Positions 7,636-13,139 of a stretch of 13,139 nucleotides of DNA are shown here, piece by piece. Under the pieces are notes generated by a model, which worked only from the letters and a program-made list of their open reading frames with translations, was not told the DNA's origin and did not search any database. The DNA lies in NCBI GenBank assembly GCA_001795165.1, contig MGNS01000165.1, positions 77,778-90,916 on the forward strand. Reading direction: 5' to 3'. The DNA is from Chloroflexi bacterium RBG_16_57_11. Its GTDB lineage: Bacteria; Chloroflexota; Anaerolineae; Anaerolineales; UBA4823. The position numbers and the translations under genes are program-made. Position 1 is the stretch's first letter. Each line of letters starts with the position of its first letter.

Positions 7636-7659
7636 ATGCTAGAATCAAGGCGTACATGA
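7636..7659 (+). CDS. Possible 7-codon leader ORF coupled to the LON-domain gene
   Basis: AAAGGAG at 7621-7627, the best Shine-Dalgarno in this region, stands 8 bases before ATG at 7636. The ORF encodes M-L-E-S-R-R-T and stops at TGA 7657-7659, which overlaps the LON-gene ATG (7656) as ATGA. This is the geometry of translational coupling. The same bases also make a TG-extended -10 box, and the two readings compete: if transcription starts near 7652, the leader is not in the mRNA. Confidence 0.3.
   Translation: MLESRRT
7637..7645 (+). promoter_or_regulatory. Candidate TG-extended -10 box for the LON-kinase-DUF5995 operon
   Basis: The bases TGCTAGAAT fit TGnTATAAT with one mismatch. TTGCAG at 7613-7618 is too far away (21 bp) to be a normal -35. 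Transcription would begin about 4 bases before the LON-gene ATG, giving a near-leaderless mRNA like that proposed for the methyltransferase. The alternative reading is a leader ORF over the same bases. Confidence 0.4.
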
Positions 7660-8315
7660 CCACCGAATTGCCCCTCTTTCCGCTGAATACTGTCTTGTTT
7701 CCGGGCGCGCCGATTCATCTGCACATTTTTGAGGAGCGCTATAAGCATATGATTCACATGTGCCTGGACGAGCAGCGTCCATTCGGTGTCGTCCTGATCC
7801 GGCGTGGCGCAGAGGCTTCGGGCCCACTGGCAGAGCCGCACACCGTGGGCTGTTCGGCGATGATCATCCACTCACAGCGTTTGGAGCAGGGGCGAATGAA
7901 CATCGTTGCTATTGGCCAGCAGCGTTTCCGTATCCTTTCGATGGATAGCCGGGCTTTCCCCTACCTGATGGGTGTTGTTCAACCGTTTCCAATTGAACCG
8001 GGCGACCCGCTGGAAATCGCCCGGCGTGGCGATCACCTGCGCAGACAGGTGACGCGTTTCGTCCAAACCCAGCTAAAGGCTGTTGGCCAGGTATTAGATG
8101 TAACCAATCTACCTGAAGACCCGGTGGAGCTGGCGCATCTGGCCGCTTCGGTGTTGCAAATCAGCGCCGAACAAAAGCAACAGCTCCTGCAGATTGTGCG
8201 TGCGGACGATCTGATGGATCGTGTCCAGTCAATCTATCGTCGCGAACAGGCATTGACAGAATCGCTTCTATCACACGGAGAGCGGGAGAGCGGCTTGCCC
8301 TTTTCGATCAATTGA
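7656..8315 (+). CDS. LON substrate-binding (LON-N / PUA-like) domain protein
   Basis: 219 residues from ATG 7656. The frame is open further upstream to 7491, but the family's conserved N-terminus LPLFPLNTVLFPGAPIHLHIFE begins at residue 5 from this start, which decides it. The domain (about 5-195) is the stand-alone form of the substrate-recognition region of Lon protease: EERYKHM, FGVVLI, and the helical part DPVELAHLAASVLQ. No ATPase or Ser-Lys protease domain is present. Such proteins may bind misfolded or specific proteins, but their role is unproven. AAGG with 5-base spacing precedes the ATG; a stronger site further up serves the candidate leader ORF. The receptor kinase follows after 41 bp on the same strand, so cotranscription is likely. 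Confidence 0.88.
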   Translation: MTTELPLFPLNTVLFPGAPIHLHIFEERYKHMIHMCLDEQRPFGVVLIRRGAEASGPLAEPHTVGCSAMIIHSQRLEQGRMNIVAIGQQRFRILSMDSRAFPYLMGVVQPFPIEPGDPLEIARRGDHLRRQVTRFVQTQLKAVGQVLDVTNLPEDPVELAHLAASVLQISAEQKQQLLQIVRADDLMDRVQSIYRREQALTESLLSHGERESGLPFSIN

Positions 8316-8356
8316 TCCGGCAGGCTAACCTTGGAACACAATCAATATAGGATCGG

Positions 8357-11300
8357 ATGAGCGAGATTCGGTGCCCGCAGTGTAATGTCGCCAATCCCAG
8401 CGACGCCCACTATTGCAGCTGGTGCGGCGCCCTCCTTCCAGGCAGCGCATCATCACCAGATGGCATGGCAAGTATTGATGACGCCCAGGCAGCAGCCGCA
8501 GCCGAGCAGCTAACCCGGGTTGAAACGCAACTCAATAAGATCCTGATCGGGCGATATCGCGTTGAATCAGAGCTGGGGCGGGGAGGTTTCGGAGCAGTAT
8601 ATAAAGCCTGGGATATCAACCTCGAACGGCCATGCGCGGTGAAAGAGAATCTGAATACATCCACTGCCGCACAGCGCCAGTTTGCGCGCGAGGCGACGGT
8701 GCTGGCGAACCTCACCCACCCAAATCTACCTCGCGTAACTGACCATTTTTCCATCCCCGAACAGGGACAATACCTGGTGATGGATTTTGTCGAAGGCGAT
8801 GACCTGGCTTCTATGCTACGGAGGCAAAAGACGCTACCGATCGGGCAGTGTCTCAACTGGATCATCCAGATAGCCGACGCACTGGTCTATCTGCACAGCC
8901 GCCATCCGGCGGTATTCCATCGCGATATCAAGCCGTCCAACATCCGGGTGACGCCGGATGATCGGGCGATGCTGGTTGATTTCGGGCTGGTAAAAATGTC
9001 CGATCCTGTGATGAAGACGACGATGGGGGCTCGTGCCCTCACCCCGGGTTATGCCCCTCCTGAGCAGTATGGCATGGGGCGGACCGATGGGCGATCCGAT
9101 ATTTATGCCCTTGGAGCCACGCTGTATAAGCTGCTAACCACCCGCAATCCGCCTGAGAGCATCCACCGTGCGACCGGAGAGCAGATAACGCCGCCTTCTC
9201 AATCGAACCCTCTTATCTCCCCCCGGTTGAGCCAGGTGGTCGAAAAAGCCATGGCGCTCGACCCGCAGCAACGTTACCAGAGCGCAGCCGAGTTCAAGTC
9301 GGATCTGCAGGCCTGCCTGCTACCAGCGCAACCGGTACTATTCGCCCGAGACGCCCCGGTGATTTCAGTTTCCGCAGCGAGTGCAGGAACTGCAGTGCGT
9401 TCTGTACACGAAACTGCCCCTACCGGTGAGCCGCGGCGCATCCCCTGGCTATGGATTGGTCTCGGCCTCACCGCGTTGGCCTTGATCTTGTGTTTCACCC
9501 TGGGTGGCGGGAGTTTGGCATTGCTAGGCATGCGCGGTAGTAGGGCTTCGACACACACGCCGACAATCCAGGGGCTCGGCCTGCAAGCCAGCTCAACGCC
9601 CACGCCAGACTTGACCACCCCCTTGCCGGATACCCCCGTGCCTGCCTCCGCAGTTCCAACTCTGTTACCGGTAGTTCATTCAAAAGATCCCTCCACTTAT
9701 GTTCAGATGGATATATATCAGCCGGACACGCTTGACCCTGCGATGGATTACGAGACCTCCGGACTACAGGTGATCCAAAACCTGTACGATACGCTTATTT
9801 TCTACCGCCGGGAGGAGCCATCGGTTTTCATCCCGCAGCTCGCCCTGGAGGTCCCCACCTTGGAAAACGGAGCTATCTCGCAGGATGGGTTGACCTATCT
9901 TTTCAAAATACGGCCGGGGGTGCGATTTCATGACGGCACCCTGCTGATTGCGCAAGATGTAGTCTATACTTTTCAACGGAATATATTGCAGGGCGGCTCG
10001 TCTTCGCCGATGTGGATGCTCACCGAGCCGGTTTTTGGTGTTGGCGTGTATGACGTGGCTGAGTTGGTCGATCCGGCGCTGGTAGATAACCCGGACGGGT
10101 TGAAGGATGCAGACACGGGCAGGCTTCTGGAGATTTGCCAGCGTTTGCAGCAGGCAATCTATACCGATCCAGAGGGTCAGATGGTGATCTTCCACCTGGC
10201 ACAACCCTGGGCTCCCTTCCTGGCAAGCCTGACGAATGGTTGGGGTAGCATCCGTTCGAAAGCCTGGACGATAGCAAATGGCGGCTGGGATGGTGATTGC
10301 CAGACCTGGCAAGATTATTACGGGCGAAGTTTGGATCAGTTGAACGAAACGCCGCTCGGCTCCGGAGCGATGGGCACAGGGCCTTACCGGTTGGAGAGCT
10401 GGACAAAAGACGAGCAGATTATCTTGAAAGCCAACCAGGGCTATTGGCGCACCGAGCCTGCCTGGCCTGGCGGGCCAACCGGCGCTCCGGTGTTGCAGAC
10501 GGTGATTATCCGGTATCAAAGGGATTTCGCTGGCCGTTTGGCGGCGTTACAGAACGGTGAAGCGGACTCAACCCGTATTACCTCGAATGTAGAGTGGCCA
10601 GATCTGGATAGCCTGACTGCCCAGGTCTGCAATTTCACCGACCAGGACTGTCAACCCAGCCAGAATCCAGCTGGGCCGCTGGAGATGATCCGTGGCTTCC
10701 CGGTCGTCTGCCGGGGCGGCGACATCTTTATGAATTGGAAGATAAACGCTCAGGATGGCAATGACCTGATCGGAAGCGCCCAACTCGATGGTGAAGGGGT
10801 GCCACCGGATTTCTTCTCCAATGTTCACGTCCGGCGGGCATTCCAATATTGCTTCAACGATGATACCTACTTGAGAGAGATCATGCAAGGTGAAGGTTTA
10901 CGCTCGGCTACGGTAATGCTTCCTGAAATGATCGGTTACGACGCCGCCGCTCCTCAATACACCTATGACCTTGCTCGCTGTCAGGATGAATTCCGCCAGG
11001 CCATTTTCGGCGGGTCGAGCGTGTGGGAAGCCGGTTTTGCCCTCAAACTACCGTACGCGCAGGACAACCGGCCGGACCAGAAGATCGCCGAGATCTTTGC
11101 ACATGAGCTGACTTCACTCAATCCGAACTTTAAGATTGCAGCAGTTGGATTGGAATCGGATGACTATAACCAACGTTATCGTGATGGCCGCCTGCCAATT
11201 TTCTCCAAAAACTGGCTCGAAGACATTCACGACCCGCACAACTGGGTTGTCCCGTACACGATTGGAAATTTTAGCCGACAGCTTAACCTGCCTGCTGATT

Positions 11301-11524
11301 TGATCCATCGCTTTGAAGAGATTATCGATCGTGGGGTGACCGAGCCAGACCCGGAAGCGCGCGGGAACATCTACCGTGAGTTCAACCTCCTGTTCTACGA
11401 CCAGGCTCCAGTCATCCTGATGTACCTGTCGATTGACCGCCAATACCAGCAACGCTGGGTGCGTGGCTGGTACAATAACCCGTTGTATCCGGGGTTGTAT
11501 TATTATGTTTTGGGTAAAGACTGA
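8357..11524 (+). CDS. Transmembrane Ser/Thr protein kinase with N-terminal zinc ribbon and extracellular SBP_bac_5 peptide-binding domain
   Basis: 1055 residues in one uninterrupted frame. (a) Zinc ribbon at 6-23: C6-x2-C9 and C20-x2-C23. (b) Hanks-type kinase at about 66-322: glycine loop GRGGFGAVY (74-82), K96, helix-C E112, HRDIKPSN (188-195; D190, K192, N195), DFG (208-210), APPE (233-236), D248 and R306. All catalytic residues are intact. Activation-loop T221, T222 and T229 are possible autophosphorylation sites. (c) One membrane segment at about 364-392, preceded by two arginines, placing the kinase in the cytoplasm. (d) A Thr/Pro-rich linker, about 396-438. (e) A full-length family 5 solute-binding domain (about 445-1040) of the DppA/OppA type, with NLYDTLIF, FKIRPGVRFHDGT, AQDVVYTF, GTGPYRLESW and VRRAFQYCF. 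No lipobox is needed because the helix anchors it. C758 and C765 may form a disulfide. AGGA lies 4 bases before ATG. The likely role is a receptor that binds a peptide or other small ligand outside and phosphorylates proteins inside. The ligand and targets are unknown, and no ABC permease genes are nearby. Confidence 0.93.
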   Translation: MSEIRCPQCNVANPSDAHYCSWCGALLPGSASSPDGMASIDDAQAAAAAEQLTRVETQLNKILIGRYRVESELGRGGFGAVYKAWDINLERPCAVKENLNTSTAAQRQFAREATVLANLTHPNLPRVTDHFSIPEQGQYLVMDFVEGDDLASMLRRQKTLPIGQCLNWIIQIADALVYLHSRHPAVFHRDIKPSNIRVTPDDRAMLVDFGLVKMSDPVMKTTMGARALTPGYAPPEQYGMGRTDGRSDIYALGATLYKLLTTRNPPESIHRATGEQITPPSQSNPLISPRLSQVVEKAMALDPQQRYQSAAEFKSDLQACLLPAQPVLFARDAPVISVSAASAGTAVRSVHETAPTGEPRRIPWLWIGLGLTALALILCFTLGGGSLALLGMRGSRASTHTPTIQGLGLQASSTPTPDLTTPLPDTPVPASAVPTLLPVVHSKDPSTYVQMDIYQPDTLDPAMDYETSGLQVIQNLYDTLIFYRREEPSVFIPQLALEVPTLENGAISQDGLTYLFKIRPGVRFHDGTLLIAQDVVYTFQRNILQGGSSSPMWMLTEPVFGVGVYDVAELVDPALVDNPDGLKDADTGRLLEICQRLQQAIYTDPEGQMVIFHLAQPWAPFLASLTNGWGSIRSKAWTIANGGWDGDCQTWQDYYGRSLDQLNETPLGSGAMGTGPYRLESWTKDEQIILKANQGYWRTEPAWPGGPTGAPVLQTVIIRYQRDFAGRLAALQNGEADSTRITSNVEWPDLDSLTAQVCNFTDQDCQPSQNPAGPLEMIRGFPVVCRGGDIFMNWKINAQDGNDLIGSAQLDGEGVPPDFFSNVHVRRAFQYCFNDDTYLREIMQGEGLRSATVMLPEMIGYDAAAPQYTYDLARCQDEFRQAIFGGSSVWEAGFALKLPYAQDNRPDQKIAEIFAHELTSLNPNFKIAAVGLESDDYNQRYRDGRLPIFSKNWLEDIHDPHNWVVPYTIGNFSRQLNLPADLIHRFEEIIDRGVTEPDPEARGNIYREFNLLFYDQAPVILMYLSIDRQYQQRWVRGWYNNPLYPGLYYYVLGKD

Positions 11525-11541
11525 TAGGATCGAGGTGTCGT

Positions 11542-12237
11542 ATGCCGCATGATGAAGTCGAAGCACGGATGCAGGCGCTGGTCCAAAGCTGGGAAGAGTC
11601 ATCCGACCAGCGGTCGATCTTTCTAAAATGCTACCTCATGATGACACGCAATATGCACCTGGCTATTCAGCTGGATGAGTTTCGCGATCCAGACTGGGTA
11701 GATCATCTGGTGAATCATTTCGCCGGATACTATTTCATGGCGCTCGAAGCCTACGAGCAGGATCCTGCCGCTGCACCACCCGTATGGCAGTTGGCTCACC
11801 GGGCTGCACGGGATCCCGATTTGATCGGAATACAAAAATTGCTACTCGGCATTAACGCTCATATCAATTATGACCTGGCGCTCGCAGTGGTCGATATGCT
11901 TAAGCCGGAGTGGGGTGAGCTTTCCGACGGCCTGCAAGAAGATCGCTATGTAGATTACTGTCATGTGAATGAGGTGATTGGCTCCACGATCGATGAAGTC
12001 CAGGATCAGGTGCTGGAGCAGGTCATGCCCGCGATGGAACTCATCGATACGTTGTTTGGCCCCCTGGACGAGAAGGTGATCTCCAGCCTGTTAGGACACT
12101 GGAGAGAAAAAGTCTGGCATTACGCTGAGCAATTGTTAAAGGCGATGGATGTCGAGGATCAAGTACGGTTGAGGCTTGAACTGGAACGGGATGCGATCAA
12201 GATTGGTCACACGATCGGATTTACGGACCGGGCGTAA
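11542..12237 (+). CDS. DUF5995-like conserved protein of unknown function
   Basis: 231 residues, soluble and predicted mostly helical, with no signal peptide. The segment LLGINAHINYDLALAV (101-116) and the polar residues around it (H58, N105, H107, N109, D111, D138, H141, N143) resemble the DUF5995 family, whose function is unknown to me. The clustered His/Asp/Asn residues could bind a metal or ligand, which is inference. The start is ATG 11542, with GAGGTG four bases upstream and only 17 bp after the kinase stop. It is therefore almost certainly cotranscribed with the receptor kinase and is a reasonable candidate partner or substrate. The family name comes from memory of the motif, not a search. 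Confidence 0.72.
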   Translation: MPHDEVEARMQALVQSWEESSDQRSIFLKCYLMMTRNMHLAIQLDEFRDPDWVDHLVNHFAGYYFMALEAYEQDPAAAPPVWQLAHRAARDPDLIGIQKLLLGINAHINYDLALAVVDMLKPEWGELSDGLQEDRYVDYCHVNEVIGSTIDEVQDQVLEQVMPAMELIDTLFGPLDEKVISSLLGHWREKVWHYAEQLLKAMDVEDQVRLRLELERDAIKIGHTIGFTDRA

Positions 12238-12248
12238 GGTTATACAAT
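12220..12248 (+). promoter_or_regulatory. Candidate sigma-70 promoter for the DUF1801 gene
   Basis: TTTACG (12220-12225, 4 of 6 to TTGACA) and TACAAT (12243-12248, 5 of 6 to TATAAT) are separated by 17 bp. The -35 lies inside the end of the DUF5995-like gene. The leader would be about 107 bases before the DUF1801 ATG. I see no riboswitch-like fold in that leader. Confidence 0.33.
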
Positions 12249-12361
12249 CTTACGAAGCATCCAGTGTGCACGGTGAGGCGCGGTTACGATCAATTGGGAA
12301 TATTCTACGGATACCAGAACTATCCAATTAGCCAGCCAGTTTTATCGTTAAGGAGTAGACC

Positions 12362-12784
12362 ATGGAGGAATTAAAGACCAAACCAAATGAGCAGAGTGTG
12401 GTGGAATTTCTGAATGGTGTCAGCGACGAGAAGAAACGCAAGGATTGCTTTACAATCCTGGAGTAAATGAAAGAGGCTACCCAGGCAGAACCCCTGATGT
12501 GGGGAGACGCCATCGTTGGCTTTGGCAACTATCATTACCGCTATGCTTCGGGCCGGGAAGGGGACTGGTTTTTGACCGGCTTTTCGCCGCGCAAGCAGAA
12601 CCTGACGCTGTACATCATATCCGGCTTTGAGCAATACGATACACTGCTGGGGAAGCTGGGTAAGCATACTATAAGCAAGTCATGTCTATATATTAAGCAT
12701 CTGGATGATATCGACCTGTCCAGCCTGAAGGAGCTGGTGCGGCTATCGGTGGAGCATTTAACAGGTAATAGCCAAGTGCCCTGA
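12362..12784 (+). pseudogene. DUF1801-domain protein split by one in-frame stop codon
   Basis: ATG 12362 follows a good Shine-Dalgarno (AAGGAG, 12350-12355). The frame encodes 34 residues (SVVEFLNGVSDEKKRKDC and on to ILE), then TAA at 12464-12466, then continues in the same frame from ATG 12467 for 105 residues: EPLMWGDAIVGFGNYHYRYA, GREGDWFLTGFSPRKQN, LGKHTISKSCLYIKHL. Together these make a 140-codon DUF1801 protein of normal family length, with the conserved regions on both sides of the stop. In relatives the position is usually hydrophobic (Leu in my recollection), so one base change TTA to TAA explains it. It may be a recent pseudogene, a reinitiating two-piece gene (stop and ATG are adjacent: TAAATG), or a sequencing error. 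DUF1801 belongs to the YdhG/frataxin-like fold group; its function here is unknown. The terminal TGA lies in a repeat-like element. Confidence 0.82.
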
Positions 12785-12822
12785 GCGAAGCCGCGTTCTA
12801 TGCGGCGACGTCGAAGGGTGCG
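12776..12822. repeat. Imperfect palindromic element, probably an interspersed repeat
   Basis: The outer arms CCCT (12779-12782) and AGGG, and the inner arms GCCGC and GCGGC around a 7-base loop, form an imperfect stem. The arms carry CCCTGAGCGAAG and GTCGAAGGG, a pattern I recall from dispersed palindromic repeats in Chloroflexota-like genomes. Only one copy lies in this window, so dispersion is not shown here. The element overlaps the end of the DUF1801 gene and supplies its TGA stop. Confidence 0.42.
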
Positions 12823-12855
12823 CCGCTTGCAATGGCATCTGGCTTGTGCAGTTGC

Positions 12856-12884
12856 TTGACATTCCTGCTACTCGGGGATAAAAT
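12856..12884 (+). promoter_or_regulatory. Near-consensus sigma-70 promoter of the tRNA gene
   Basis: TTGACA (12856-12861, perfect) and TAAAAT (12879-12884, 5 of 6) are spaced by exactly 17 bp. The predicted start is near 12891, about 12 bases before the mature tRNA 5' end, as expected for a single-gene stable-RNA promoter. Confidence 0.82.
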
Positions 12885-12902
12885 TCAACCCGCTCTTGGA
12901 AA

Positions 12903-12975
12903 GGGCCTGTAGCGCAGTTGGGAGCGCGCCTCAATCGCACTGAGGAGGTCAGGGGTTCGAATCCCCTCAGGTCCA
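12903..12975 (+). tRNA. tRNA-Ala (anticodon CGC)
   Basis: A complete cloverleaf of 73 bases. Acceptor GGGCCTG pairs with CAGGTCC with a G3-U70 wobble, the alanine identity element. The D stem is GCGC/GCGC, and the anticodon stem CCTCA/TGAGG encloses loop ATCGCAC with anticodon CGC at 12936-12938. The T stem AGGGG/CCCCT encloses TTCGAAT. It decodes GCG. The 3' end is A followed by CC then T's, so the full CCA is not encoded and must be added or completed enzymatically. It has its own promoter and terminator, so it is a single-gene unit. Confidence 0.95.
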
Positions 12976-12982
12976 CCTTTTT

Positions 12983-13010
12983 GCCCCCACATGTGGGGGC
13001 TTTTCTTTCT
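12983..13010 (+). terminator. Intrinsic terminator of the tRNA-Ala unit
   Basis: GCCCCCACATGTGGGGGC (12983-13000) is a perfect 18-base palindrome that folds into a GC-rich stem of 7 bp with a small loop. It is followed by the T-rich tract TTTTCTTTCT. It begins 7 bases after the tRNA. Confidence 0.9.
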
Positions 13011-13139
13011 AAAAGGCTAGATATGTGGGTCAAGTTATTCATAGGTCAAAATCGGGTGCAGGTGGGTGCAGTTATCGAAATTCCACCGGAGTGATCAACT
13101 CGTCGATCATCTGGCCGCCTCTTCTTGTATGCCTGGAAT
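13011..13139. other. Region downstream of the tRNA with short direct repeats; no firm gene
   Basis: GGGTGCAG occurs twice with a 10-bp period (13054-13061 and 13064-13071), and GGTCAA occurs twice (13028-13033 and 13044-13049). A minus-strand frame is open from the window edge to a TAA at 13072-13074 (21 codons, ending ELITPVEFR). It could be the C-terminus of a gene entering from the right, but a second minus-strand frame is also open, so neither is established. Short direct repeats next to a tRNA 3' end can mark an integration site; there is no further evidence here. Confidence 0.3.

Noticed and set aside
7491..7655. Upstream extension of the LON-domain gene to ATG 7491
   Set aside because: The family's N-terminus starts at the ATG at 7656; the extension shows no family similarity and runs through AT-rich promoter sequence and palindromes.
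9764..10519. Minus-strand frame of 251 residues opposite the kinase gene
   Set aside because: Antisense shadow of the SBP_bac_5 coding region; no recognisable domain and no ribosome site.
8357..11524. Kinase and binding protein as two genes fused by a sequencing error
   Set aside because: The junction is a natural membrane helix plus Thr/Pro linker in one frame, the SBP part has no signal peptide or start signals of its own, and the domain order makes topological sense.
11114..11602. Minus-strand frame of 162 residues across the kinase/DUF5995 junction
   Set aside because: Spans two well-supported plus-strand genes and shows no family motif.
12371..12667. Minus-strand frame of 98 residues opposite the DUF1801 gene
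   Set aside because: The plus strand encodes conserved DUF1801 segments on both sides of the stop; the antisense frame shows none.
12758..13042. Minus-strand frame of 94 residues containing GFEPLTSSVRLRRAPNCATG
   Set aside because: This is the antisense translation of the tRNA-Ala gene, a well-known spurious protein pattern; it also crosses a terminator and a repeat.

Overview
The window looks like chromosomal DNA from a free-living bacterium of moderately high GC. The best guess is Chloroflexota (Anaerolineae-like). This is an inference from the style of the genes: a zinc-ribbon Ser/Thr kinase fused to a peptide-binding domain, a stand-alone LON-domain protein, a DUF5995-like protein, and compact operons with TG-extended -10 boxes. 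No taxonomic marker decides it.

Layout, left to right. (1) Positions 1-1143 (+) hold the C-terminal two thirds of an elongation factor G-family protein. A bidirectional terminator follows at 1156-1195. (2) Positions 1195-3391 (-) hold a compact, AT-richer two-gene module: a DNA methyltransferase and, 7 bp behind it, a probable PD-(D/E)xK restriction endonuclease with a QxK variant. This is most likely a laterally acquired restriction-modification system. (3) Positions 3404-7458 (-) hold a tight GC-richer operon, in transcription order: M24 metallopeptidase (Xaa-Pro dipeptidase-like), alpha/beta hydrolase (Est30-like carboxylesterase), MFS transporter and long PAP2-type membrane phosphatase. 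The last three overlap or nearly touch. (4) A divergent 197-bp intergenic region (7459-7655) carries candidate promoters, a 13-bp palindrome and a possible 7-codon leader ORF. (5) Positions 7656-12237 (+) hold a second operon: LON substrate-binding-domain protein, a 1055-residue receptor kinase, and a DUF5995-like protein. The kinase is zinc ribbon - Ser/Thr kinase - one membrane segment - Thr/Pro linker - extracellular SBP_bac_5 peptide-binding domain. (6) Positions 12362-12784 (+) hold a DUF1801 gene interrupted by one in-frame TAA at codon 35; its stop lies in a palindromic repeat-like element. (7) Positions 12856-13010 hold a tRNA-Ala(CGC) unit with a near-consensus promoter and an intrinsic terminator. 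(8) The last ~130 bases contain short direct repeats and no gene I can establish.

The most interesting item is the kinase. A complete oligopeptide-binding domain of the kind that normally feeds an ABC importer is instead fixed outside the membrane to an apparently active cytoplasmic kinase. No permease or ATPase gene lies nearby. This suggests a peptide-sensing (or other ligand-sensing) phosphorylation receptor, cotranscribed with two soluble proteins of unknown role that could be partners or substrates.
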